This document shows, piece by piece, positions 1 through 8,118 of a stretch of DNA of 43,744 bases. The position numbers and the translations under genes were made by a program. Positions within the stretch are counted from its first letter, which is position 1. The number at the start of each line of letters is the position of its first letter. Under the pieces are notes generated by a model. It was not told the origin of the DNA and did no database searches. It worked only from the letters and a program-made list of their open reading frames with translations. The stretch is from Proteobacteria bacterium UBA4575 (lineage in GTDB: Bacteria; Pseudomonadota; Gammaproteobacteria; UBA4575): contig DGKH01000001.1 in assembly GCA_002386945.1 (NCBI GenBank), forward strand, positions 1 to 43,744, read 5' to 3'.

Positions 1-724
<724 letters not shown>

Positions 725-1627
725 ATGATTACGCTCAGACAGATAAGTTATGCCTTAGCCGTAGAGAAGACGCTACACTTCAAAAATGCTGCTGAACTTT
801 GCAATATCAGCCAATCTGCACTCAGCACCGCTTTAAATCAAATGGAAAAGCAGTTGGGGTTTCAGATATTTGAACGAGACAATAAAAAAGTACTGATAAC
901 CCCTATAGGTCGGGAAGTATTAGAGCATTCACGCGATATTCTATTTCGGGTAGAAGAGCTACAACATTTAGCAGACAGGAACAAAGAAGCCCTCAGTTAC
1001 CCCATCACTATTGGCCTCATCCCGACAATCGCACCTTTTTTATTACCGAAAATCCTCCCACTATTAGAGCAAGATTATCCGCAGGCGAAATTAACTATCG
1101 TCGAAGAACGCTCAGCGGTTTTAATAGATATGGTACAAAAAGGTGACATTGATACAGCCATTCTTGCACTACCCTTTCCCTGCGACGGATTATTAGAGAT
1201 GGAGTTTTGGCAAGAAGACTTTTATTGGATTGCCTTAAAAGGTGACAAACATACACAACAGAAAATTGTTTCCAAAGAGGAAATAAAACAAAGCAAATTA
1301 TTGCTACTGAAAGATGGACATTGCTTGAAAGATAATATTCTTGAAGTCTGCAAATTAAACGAGAAAGCCACTAATAATGCACTCGGAGCCACTAGCCTGA
1401 ATACGTTAATCCAAATGGTCTTAGGTAAGTTAGGTACTACGCTAATCCCAGAAATGGCACTCGCTCCATTAATCGCACAAAATCCATTGCTAAGCGCCAT
1501 CCATATCAATGAACCTGGTCCGCACCGTCGCATCGCTTTTGTCGCACGACCTAACTACACACGGATGAACAGTGTCGAAGCCTTAATGAAACTATGCAGA
1601 ACGGCATTACAGAAGTCGACCAAGTGA
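725..1627 (+). CDS. oxyR: hydrogen-peroxide-sensing LysR-type regulator OxyR
   Basis: LysR-family transcription factor that activates antioxidant genes when a disulfide forms between two cysteines. An N-terminal winged helix-turn-helix (about residues 1-60, FKNAAELCNISQSALSTALNQME) is followed by a periplasmic-binding-like effector domain. The segment KDGHCLKDNILEVCK carries Cys200 and Cys209 at the spacing of E. coli Cys199/Cys208, and GATSLNTLIQMV follows as in OxyR. This separates it from other LysR regulators. The length of 300 residues is normal. The start ATG has GGAG 7 bases upstream. It lies head-to-head with katG, a standard OxyR target, and converges on the tRNA-fMet gene. OxyR proteins of this group usually also control ahp/dps-type genes, which are not in view. 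Confidence 0.95.
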   Translation: MITLRQISYALAVEKTLHFKNAAELCNISQSALSTALNQMEKQLGFQIFERDNKKVLITPIGREVLEHSRDILFRVEELQHLADRNKEALSYPITIGLIPTIAPFLLPKILPLLEQDYPQAKLTIVEERSAVLIDMVQKGDIDTAILALPFPCDGLLEMEFWQEDFYWIALKGDKHTQQKIVSKEEIKQSKLLLLKDGHCLKDNILEVCKLNEKATNNALGATSLNTLIQMVLGKLGTTLIPEMALAPLIAQNPLLSAIHINEPGPHRRIAFVARPNYTRMNSVEALMKLCRTALQKSTK

Positions 1628-1719
1628 ATAACTGGGCTCTAACAAAATGCGTGATGAGATTTTTAGTGAACTATATAGCTGCTAGAAAATGATTATTACG
1701 TACATCGCGAACTGTCGAT

Positions 1720-1796
1720 TGGTAGCGGGGGTAGGATTTGAACCCACGACCTTCGGGTTATGAGCCCGACGAGCTGCCAGACTGCTCCACCCCGCA
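1720..1796 (-). tRNA. initiator tRNA-fMet (CAT)
   Basis: 77 nt with encoded CCA (1720-1722). The anticodon is CAU, and three consecutive G-C pairs (GGG/CCC) in the anticodon stem mark an initiator. The acceptor stem begins UGCGGGG and pairs with CCCCGCU, leaving position 1 (U, base 1796) opposite position 72 (U, base 1724) unpaired. A non-Watson-Crick 1-72 pair is the other initiator hallmark, although E. coli uses C1-A72. The location downstream of secG and tRNA-Leu matches metY in E. coli. Confidence 0.97.
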
Positions 1797-2008
1797 CCGA
1801 CAAGCAAAGGAGTGTACGCAGATCAGCTTTAGATTACAAGGAAGTTACAGCACAATATGCCAGTGCTTTGCACTTAAATAGATAGCAACCTAAGTGCATA
1901 AATCATACCTCTAGCAAAGCCGTCAGCTGAGGGCTTAAGACATGATAAAAACAGAGATTGCGCATTAACAGAAGTGATTTTGAAATGCGTTTCGAGGATT
2001 TTGTAAAA

Positions 2009-2042
2009 CCTTCCTCTCACCAAAGTTGTGAGTATAGGAAGG
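2009..2042 (-). terminator. hairpin after tRNA-Leu(GAG), likely terminator
   Basis: Seven bases past the tRNA CCA end, the minus strand has arms CCTTCCT/AGGAAGG, continued inward by CTCAC/GTGAG with a 3-base bulge and a 7-base loop. TTTTAC follows the hairpin. This fits an intrinsic terminator with a short U-run, ending the secG-tRNA-Leu transcript. Between here and tRNA-fMet (1797-2008) I see no gene. A second inverted repeat, GCACTTA...TAAGTGC (about 1870-1897), lies in that gap and has no U-tract. Confidence 0.6.
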
Positions 2043-2049
2043 GTAAGTA

Positions 2050-2134
2050 TGGTGCCGATGGCCGGAGTCGAACCGGCATAGCTTGCGCCACTGCCCCCTC
2101 AAGACAGCGTGTCTACCAATTCCACCACATCGGC
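2050..2134 (-). tRNA. tRNA-Leu (GAG)
   Basis: 85 nt with encoded CCA (2050-2052) and a long variable arm, as in class II tRNAs. The acceptor stem GCCGATG pairs with CATCGGC. The anticodon loop CTTGAGG gives GAG (bases 2098-2100), reading CUC/CUU. It sits 28 bases downstream of secG and probably shares its transcript, as leuU does in E. coli. Confidence 0.97.
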
Positions 2135-2162
2135 TGTTCTTTATGACCTGTAATTGTAGGTC

Positions 2163-2600
2163 TTATTCTGCTTTATCCGTAACAGGTGCTTCTTGTTGAT
2201 TCAAACGATCGATCTCGGAGCGAACGATATCGACGATCTCATCTTGTGACTTACCTTCCATGTTTAGAACGTTCACACCATCACCGACTTGAACACCTAT
2301 GTCATCGGCACCAGGCGCTAGCATTTCTACTACCGTAGAAGATTCAAGCACACTGCTATCATCAGCACGGTTACTTGCAACATAAGCCAATAAGATACTA
2401 TTGATGAAAAATAGAGCTGCCAGTATCGCAGTAGATCGTGTCAGAAAAGAACCTGCCCCACTTGCACCGAATACAGTAGAGGATGCACCGGCACCAAAAG
2501 CGGCACCCATACCTGAACCTTTACCCTGTTGCATAAGCACCAGAGCAATCAAGGCGGCGGCGATAAAGACATCGATAGTCACGAGAATGTTATAAATCAT
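2163..2600 (-). CDS. secG: protein-export membrane protein SecG
   Basis: Small subunit of the SecYEG translocon that assists SecA-driven export across the inner membrane. Two transmembrane helices (about residues 3-22 and 52-73) flank the conserved cytoplasmic loop with GKGSGMGAAFG and GASSTVFGASG. The 145-residue length exceeds that of E. coli SecG (110); the extra part is an acidic, low-complexity C-terminal tail (about 75-145) of unknown role that varies among relatives. It lies 29 bases downstream of tpiA and just before tRNA-Leu, the usual gammaproteobacterial order. Confidence 0.95.
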   Translation of the reverse strand: MIYNILVTIDVFIAAALIALVLMQQGKGSGMGAAFGAGASSTVFGASGAGSFLTRSTAILAALFFINSILLAYVASNRADDSSVLESSTVVEMLAPGADDIGVQVGDGVNVLNMEGKSQDEIVDIVRSEIDRLNQQEAPVTDKAE

Positions 2601-2629
2601 AAGGTTTAAGCCTTTTAGGGTTCAGTATT

Positions 2630-3379
2630 TCAAACTGCCGCGATAATTTGATTAAACGAGTCGGCCTGCAAAGAGGCACCACCAACCAAACCACCATCAA
2701 TATCAGTTTGAGCAAATAACTCTGCAGCATTATCCGGATTTACGCTGCCACCGTATAAAACACGTACTGTGTCTGCTAACTGCGCACGACTCTTAGTCAA
2801 CTCTGAACGAATATAAGCATGCATTGCTTGCGCTTGTTCTGGACTAGCTGTCTCACCTGTACCAATAGCCCAAATCGGTTCATATGCAATAACCAAGTCG
2901 CTCAGATCAACCCAGCGACCGAGTGCTAACAGGGCACCGAGCTGACGCATAATAGTCGATTCAGCCTTACTTTCTTTACGCTGCTGCAGAGATTCACCAA
3001 TACATACAATAGGTGTTAGTCCGGCGCGTAGAGCGGTCACCATCTTAGTGCCAATAGAAATATCACTATCAGCATGATACCGGCGCTGTTCAGAGTGCCC
3101 CAAAATGACATAACGACAACCCATATCACGCAACATATCTGCACTCACCTCACCGGTGAAGGCGCCCTCTTTTTCCAGGCTCATGGTCTGGCCACCAATA
3201 TGGAGATTGCTGGCTTGGACTTTTTGTCCAACGAGGTCTAGATAGGGATAAGGTGGGCAGATGACAATATCTGTATCGCCAGACGCACTGGCTTGCGCAT
3301 CAACTGCTGGCATAAACGTATCCACCATGCTGCGACTAGCGTTTAATTTCCAGTTTGCCGCTATTATTGAACGTCGCAT
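2630..3379 (-). CDS. tpiA: triosephosphate isomerase
   Basis: Interconverts dihydroxyacetone phosphate and glyceraldehyde 3-phosphate in glycolysis and gluconeogenesis; a cytoplasmic TIM-barrel dimer. The catalytic residues are in place: Asn9 and Lys11 in ANWKLN, His95 in ILGHSE and Glu167 in AYEPIWAIGTG (loop 6), with GGSV and GGLVGGASL phosphate-binding segments at the C-terminus. I start at ATG 3379 (MRRSIIAANWK), which is where the family begins and gives canonical numbering; the frame could open seven codons earlier at a TTG without a ribosome-binding site. Oddity: the near-invariant SERR reads SEQR, with Gln98 for Arg98. It lies between glmM and secG on the same strand. Confidence 0.96.
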   Translation of the reverse strand: MRRSIIAANWKLNASRSMVDTFMPAVDAQASASGDTDIVICPPYPYLDLVGQKVQASNLHIGGQTMSLEKEGAFTGEVSADMLRDMGCRYVILGHSEQRRYHADSDISIGTKMVTALRAGLTPIVCIGESLQQRKESKAESTIMRQLGALLALGRWVDLSDLVIAYEPIWAIGTGETASPEQAQAMHAYIRSELTKSRAQLADTVRVLYGGSVNPDNAAELFAQTDIDGGLVGGASLQADSFNQIIAAV

Positions 3380-3451
3380 CTGATCACTATCCAAAAACAA
3401 TTAAGAAGCCGGCAAGCTTACCTACCGCATATTTGAAAATCAAACCCTAAA

Positions 3452-3468
3452 CGGCCTAGTTCAGGCCG
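3452..3468 (-). terminator. hairpin between glmM and tpiA
   Basis: A perfect 6-bp stem CGGCCT/AGGCCG with a 5-base loop lies just past the glmM stop. The minus strand continues TTTAGGGTTTG, so the U-tract is short. It may be a weak terminator or attenuator between glmM and tpiA. Confidence 0.45.
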
Positions 3469-3477
3469 ATTTAAGTC

Positions 3478-4821
3478 CTATTTGGAACCACAAACACTCG
3501 CCACCTGTGTCGCCAGTTCATCCGCCGTACGCTGCACTAGGCTCAAATCAACACCTTCAGCCATGACACGTACCAATGGCTCAGTACCTGAGGCACGTAA
3601 AAGAACGCGACCCTGCTCGGCCAGCGCGTGCTCAGCAGCCTTAAGCGCAGCTTGGATTTCACTCGAAGTAGTCAGGTCAAAGGCGACATTGAGTGGTACG
3701 TTAATGAGTACCTGTGGGTATTTTTTCATTGTAGAAACGGCGTCTGCAAGATCTTGTTTACGGTTCACCAAGATTTCCAGCACCTGTAACGCAGCAATAA
3801 TCGCATCACCGGTTGTAGTTTGATCAAGACAGATGATATGACCTGAGGCCTCACCACCTAAAACACAGTCATGCTGCTGCATTAACTCCAAGACATAGCG
3901 ATCGCCGACCGCTGCACGATGCAGTGTCATGCCTCGTTCAGCCAGTGCATGCTCAAGGCCTAAATTACTCATGACCGTACCAACAACCGCGTCGATTGAC
4001 CGATCCTTTTCTTGCGCAGCAGTTGCTAACAAAAATAAAAGTTGATCACCATCCACTAAAGCACCGCTGGCATCCATCATGATCAGACGATCACCATCAC
4101 CATCGATCGCAATACCCAGGTCGGCTGACTGGTCTTGCACTGCCGCCTGCAAACCAGCGGGACTAGTTGCACCACAATCGGCATTGATATTAAGACCATT
4201 CGGGCTGGAGGCAATCTCGATCACCTCAGCCCCAAGCTCACGAAAGACATCAGGGGCAATGTGATAAGTCGCACCATGAGCACAATCAATCACTATTTTA
4301 AGACCATGCAAACGAATATTAGGAGCGATGCTAGCCTTACAGAACTCCAGGTAACGCCCTGCAGCATCTTCAATACGTTTCACCTTACCAAGCTGATTAG
4401 GCGCTACAGTCTGCATTGGTCCATTTAATAGTGCTTCAATCTCGAGCTCGACCTGATCTGAAAGTTTGCTACCGTCGGCAGAGAACATCTTCAGACCGTT
4501 ATCATAGTAGGGGTTATGCGAGGCACTGATGACGATGCCAGCAGAGGCTCTCAAGGTCCGTGTAAGGTAAGCGATGGCAGGAGTCGGCATAGGCCCTAGT
4601 AGACGGCAATTGACACCGGCTGCAGTCAGCCCAGCCTCAACTAGGGATTCCAGCATATAGCCAGAGATGCGTGTGTCTTTACCAATCAAGACCAGATTGC
4701 TTGCGTCGTTACATAGCACACGGCCAGTCGCCCATGCCAGCTTGAGCACAAACTCAGGCGTCATCACACCCTCGCCGACGCGCCCTCGAATCCCATCTGT
4801 CCCGAAATATTGTTTAGCCAT
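3478..4821 (-). CDS. glmM: phosphoglucosamine mutase
   Basis: Converts glucosamine-6-phosphate to glucosamine-1-phosphate, feeding UDP-GlcNAc for peptidoglycan and LPS. Alpha-D-phosphohexomutase fold with domains in order: the phosphoserine loop VISASHNPYYDNG (Ser101 active-site), the metal-binding loop DGDGDR, the sugar-binding loop GGEASGHI and the C-terminal phosphate-binding loop RASGTEPLVRVM. The N-terminus KQYFGTDGIRGRVG is typical, and 447 residues matches E. coli (445). It usually follows ftsH-folP in this cluster; here folP is absent and a 182-base gap with the ftsH terminator precedes it, so glmM presumably has its own promoter in 4822-4943. Confidence 0.97.
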   Translation of the reverse strand: MAKQYFGTDGIRGRVGEGVMTPEFVLKLAWATGRVLCNDASNLVLIGKDTRISGYMLESLVEAGLTAAGVNCRLLGPMPTPAIAYLTRTLRASAGIVISASHNPYYDNGLKMFSADGSKLSDQVELEIEALLNGPMQTVAPNQLGKVKRIEDAAGRYLEFCKASIAPNIRLHGLKIVIDCAHGATYHIAPDVFRELGAEVIEIASSPNGLNINADCGATSPAGLQAAVQDQSADLGIAIDGDGDRLIMMDASGALVDGDQLLFLLATAAQEKDRSIDAVVGTVMSNLGLEHALAERGMTLHRAAVGDRYVLELMQQHDCVLGGEASGHIICLDQTTTGDAIIAALQVLEILVNRKQDLADAVSTMKKYPQVLINVPLNVAFDLTTSSEIQAALKAAEHALAEQGRVLLRASGTEPLVRVMAEGVDLSLVQRTADELATQVASVCGSK

Positions 4822-4943
4822 AACGGTCGAGCATAAAACATCTCTAGCATGGTTGTAAGCCTAAGCACTATGCCCATAGCCAGAGCGACTCTGAAAAAAG
4901 GTCTGACATAATAAAAAGCACAGCCTGAAGAAAATAGTTGGGC

Positions 4944-4970
4944 AAAAAAAACGGCCCACAAAGTGGACCG
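4944..4970 (-). terminator. strong intrinsic terminator of the carAB-greA-rlmE-ftsH unit
   Basis: Inverted arms CGGCCCAC (4952-4959) and GTGGACCG (4963-4970) form an 8-position stem with one C-A mismatch and a 3-base loop. The minus strand then reads eight consecutive T (4951-4944). It lies 33 bases after the ftsH stop. It is the clearest terminator in the window and separates ftsH from glmM. Confidence 0.85.
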
Positions 4971-5003
4971 CTTTTAAACTCTAAACATTGACTAGAGAAC
5001 TGT

Positions 5004-6926
5004 TTAGTGTGTGCTTGCAGGGCCTCCAATAGGGCCTGTTTTGCCATCGGTATCGACGGCTGCATTGCCACCCTGTGATGGCTCATCATCTTCCCAGTTA
5101 GCTGGTGGATGCGCCTTCTTACCGGACATCAACTCATCAATCTGACCAATATCGATGGTCTCGTATTTGATTAAAGCTTCTGCCATATTATGTAGAATTT
5201 GCATGTTATCAACTAACAGCTTTTCTGCACGTTGGTAGTTCAGATCGATAATCTTACGTATTTCTTCATCAATTGAACGTGAGGTCTCATCAGACACAAC
5301 ATTGCCCTTAGTTGAACGCCCTAAGAATGGCTCGCCCTCATCTTCGCTATAAACCAGTGGTCCCATTTTTTCAGAGAGCCCCCATTTGGTCACCATATTT
5401 TTAGCAATCTCTGTAGCGCGTTCGATATCATTCGAGGCACCCGTAGTGACTGCATCACTACCAAAGATCAACTCTTCTGCTAAACGACCACCAAATAAGC
5501 TCGATATCTGGCATTCCAAACGTTGCTTACTGTGACTGTAACGATCTTCAGCAGGTAGAAACATAGTCACGCCTAATGCACGACCGCGAGGAATGATAGT
5601 GACCTTATAGACTGGATCATGCTCAGGCACGAGACGACCAACGATAGCGTGACCTGCCTCATGATAAGCCGTTAACTTCTTCTCATCTTCGCTCATCACC
5701 ATCGACTTGCGCTCGGCACCCATGATGATCTTATCTTTAGCACGCTCAAGATCATCCATATCGACTGTGCGTTTGCTCGCACGGGCAGCAAATAAAGCCG
5801 CTTCGTTAACCAGGTTTGCTAGATCAGCACCAGAGAATCCTGGTGTACCACGTGCAATTAAATCGGCATGGATATCATTGCCCAATGGTACTTTGCGCAT
5901 ATGTGTTTTTAAGATTTGCTCACGTCCGCGTAGATCCGGTAATGGCACTGTCACTTGGCGGTCAAATCGACCTGGACGTAATAGTGCTGGATCCAATACA
6001 TCAGGACGGTTAGTTGCAGCAATCACGATGACACCTTCATTACCTTCAAAACCATCCATCTCAACTAAGAGCTGGTTTAGTGTTTGCTCGCGCTCATCAT
6101 TACCGCCACCCATACCGGCACCACGATGACGACCTACTGCATCGATCTCATCAATAAAGATGATACAAGGCGCAGCCTTCTTTGCTTGAGCGAACATGTC
6201 ACGTACTCGTGAGGCACCGACACCGACAAACATTTCAACAAAATCAGAACCTGAGATAGTGAAGAAAGGAACTTTAGCCTCACCAGCAATAGCCTTAGCT
6301 AATAGTGTTTTACCAGTACCTGGTGAACCATTCATTAGAACGCCACGTGGGATCTTGCCACCTAACTTTTGAAACTTGCCTGGATCGCGTAAAAACTCAA
6401 CCAACTCGGACACTTCTTCTTTGGCTTCTTCTACACCTGCTACGTCTGCGAAAGTGACCTTGATTTGGTCTTCTCCCATCAGCCGTGCCTTGCTCTTACC
6501 GAATGACATTGCACCACGACCACCGGCACCGCCGCCACCGCCTTGCATCTGGCGCATGAAAAAGATCCAAACACCGATCAGTAGAATCATTGGAAACCAG
6601 CTGATCAGAATATCTAACAGTAATGAACGCTGCTGCGTTGGACCTGTTTTAATCTCTACGTTGTACTTAAGTAGGTCATCTACCAAGTTATCGTCAGATG
6701 GATTGAAAGTTGTAAAACTCTCATTCGAGGTTGTGGTACCAATAATCGTGCGATTGTCAGCCTCGATCGTCACCTCACGAACAGAACCATCGCGCACATC
6801 TTTAATAAATTGCGAATAAGAGACAGTCTCCGATTGACGCGATGTGCCAGTGAAATTGTTAAAAACAGACATCAACACAACTACGATGACTGCCCACAAA
6901 ATAAGATTTTTTACCATGTCATTCAT
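5004..6926 (-). CDS. ftsH: ATP-dependent zinc metalloprotease FtsH
   Basis: Membrane-anchored AAA+ protease that degrades misfolded membrane proteins and short-lived regulators such as RpoH and LpxC. Transmembrane helices at about 7-24 and 104-124 enclose a periplasmic domain. Then come Walker A GSPGTGKT (200-207), pore loop FVGVG (233-237), Walker [10 protein letters not shown], the second region of homology and the zinc site HEAGH (422-426). The C-terminal tail is rich in glycine and acidic residues. The ATG at 6926 has GGAG 6 bases upstream, so it is preferred to the Met three codons later. Walker A has Ser201 where FtsH usually has Pro, and Asn199 before it; the Lys-Thr pair is intact. 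It lies 43 bases after rlmE. Confidence 0.98.
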   Translation of the reverse strand: MNDMVKNLILWAVIVVVLMSVFNNFTGTSRQSETVSYSQFIKDVRDGSVREVTIEADNRTIIGTTTSNESFTTFNPSDDNLVDDLLKYNVEIKTGPTQQRSLLLDILISWFPMILLIGVWIFFMRQMQGGGGGAGGRGAMSFGKSKARLMGEDQIKVTFADVAGVEEAKEEVSELVEFLRDPGKFQKLGGKIPRGVLMNGSPGTGKTLLAKAIAGEAKVPFFTISGSDFVEMFVGVGASRVRDMFAQAKKAAPCIIFIDEIDAVGRHRGAGMGGGNDEREQTLNQLLVEMDGFEGNEGVIVIAATNRPDVLDPALLRPGRFDRQVTVPLPDLRGREQILKTHMRKVPLGNDIHADLIARGTPGFSGADLANLVNEAALFAARASKRTVDMDDLERAKDKIIMGAERKSMVMSEDEKKLTAYHEAGHAIVGRLVPEHDPVYKVTIIPRGRALGVTMFLPAEDRYSHSKQRLECQISSLFGGRLAEELIFGSDAVTTGASNDIERATEIAKNMVTKWGLSEKMGPLVYSEDEGEPFLGRSTKGNVVSDETSRSIDEEIRKIIDLNYQRAEKLLVDNMQILHNMAEALIKYETIDIGQIDELMSGKKAHPPANWEDDEPSQGGNAAVDTDGKTGPIGGPASTH

Positions 6927-6969
6927 TCGCTACTCCAAAGTAGGCGCCATAGGCTATATTTCGACTCTA

Positions 6970-7593
6970 CTACACCCGATACTGGCGGGCCACCGCAAAC
7001 ATCTCGCGGCTTTCCTTACGTGAGGCTTGAGGCTTCACGCTATTGACCTGATCAAAGCTAGTCTTTAACTCACTGATGTATTGTGAGTATCCTTCACCCT
7101 GAAAAAGTTTTACCGCAAATCCACCACCAAGGCAGAGGTGGTTGCGTGCGAAATCGAGGGCCAGTTCGGCTAAGTACATTGCCTTTGGCTGATCAACTAC
7201 GCGGTTACCTGATATATTGGGGGCCATATCCGATAATACAAGGTCTACCTTTGCACCATCGAGCATCTGCACAAGTTCTTGTAAAGGTTCGTCCTCCGTG
7301 AAGTCCCCCTGTATAAGCTTTGCCCCGACTATCTCTTCCATTTCAAGTATGTCTAAACTAATTATAAGCTTTTTCTCGGGGCGCTGCTTGGACAGTACAT
7401 ACTGTGTCCATGCCCCAGGGGCTGCACCTAGGTCAACAATGACCTTACTGTTGGCCACAAGTTCATAACGCTGATCTAATTCTTCTAATTTATAAACGGC
7501 ACGCGAACGCCAACCATCCGCCTGAGCACGGGCTACGAAGGGATCATTAGATTGGCGTTTCAGCCAGCGCGAACTACTTTTGCTTTTAGCCAA
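6970..7593 (-). CDS. rlmE: 23S rRNA (uridine-2'-O-)-methyltransferase RlmE (FtsJ/RrmJ)
   Basis: Heat-shock methyltransferase that 2'-O-methylates U2552 in the 23S A-loop using S-adenosylmethionine. The SAM site VDLGAAPGAWTQY (53-65) and the catalytic K-D-K-E tetrad are visible: Lys35 (RAVYKLEE), Asp122 (LSDMAPN), Lys162 (AVKLFQGEG) and Glu197 (SREMFAVA). The length of 207 residues fits E. coli (209). It lies between greA and ftsH on one strand, 27 bases after greA. The small RNA-binding protein gene yhbY, which often sits nearby, is missing here. Confidence 0.96.
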   Translation of the reverse strand: MAKSKSSSRWLKRQSNDPFVARAQADGWRSRAVYKLEELDQRYELVANSKVIVDLGAAPGAWTQYVLSKQRPEKKLIISLDILEMEEIVGAKLIQGDFTEDEPLQELVQMLDGAKVDLVLSDMAPNISGNRVVDQPKAMYLAELALDFARNHLCLGGGFAVKLFQGEGYSQYISELKTSFDQVNSVKPQASRKESREMFAVARQYRV

Positions 7594-7620
7594 GGGGACT
7601 GCCCGTAGAGAGCTGTTGCT

Positions 7621-8097
7621 TTAGATAAATCGGACTTTTAAGATTTCGAATTCTTTCTCGCCACTAGGGGCCATCACTGTAGCGATATCCCCCACGCTTT
7701 TACCGATTAATGCACGTGCGATTGGAGAGGTAACAGAGATCATATTCGCCTTAATATCAGCCTCATCTTCACCGACAATTTGATAGCAAATTTCATCACC
7801 TGTTTCTTCATCAGCTAGATCAACGGTCGCACCAAATACGATACGGCCACCGGTATCCAATTTAAGGATATCGATAATGTCTGCGTTAGAGAGTTTGCCT
7901 TCAATTTCTTGGATACGCCCTTCCGCAAAACTCTGTTGCTCCCTAGCGGCATGATATTCCGCATTTTCTTTCAAATCACCATGCTCACGCGCAGTCGAAA
8001 TAGCCGCGATAATCCGAGGTCTATCTACTGTTTTCAGTTGCTGTAATTCAGCACGCAATTTGTCTGCGCCGCGAACGGTTAGGGGAACTTTATTCAT
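7621..8097 (-). CDS. greA: transcription elongation factor GreA
   Basis: Stimulates cleavage of the nascent RNA end in backtracked RNA polymerase. The N-terminal coiled coil carries the acidic tip [13 protein letters not shown] with Asp41 and Glu44, the residues that act at the polymerase secondary channel. The C-terminal FKBP-like globular domain (about 80-158) includes [14 protein letters not shown]. The length of 158 residues equals E. coli GreA. It is the third gene of carA-carB-greA, 21 bases after carB, an arrangement common outside enterics. Confidence 0.97.
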   Translation of the reverse strand: MNKVPLTVRGADKLRAELQQLKTVDRPRIIAAISTAREHGDLKENAEYHAAREQQSFAEGRIQEIEGKLSNADIIDILKLDTGGRIVFGATVDLADEETGDEICYQIVGEDEADIKANMISVTSPIARALIGKSVGDIATVMAPSGEKEFEILKVRFI

Positions 8098-8118
8098 ATC
8101 AATAGTTTTCAGTAGTCA

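Noticed and set aside
1958..2146. Small plus-strand reading frame across tRNA-Leu
   Set aside because: It is the complement of a tRNA gene and its trailer; similar frames over the tRNAs near 36.7 and 43.4 kb were rejected for the same reason.
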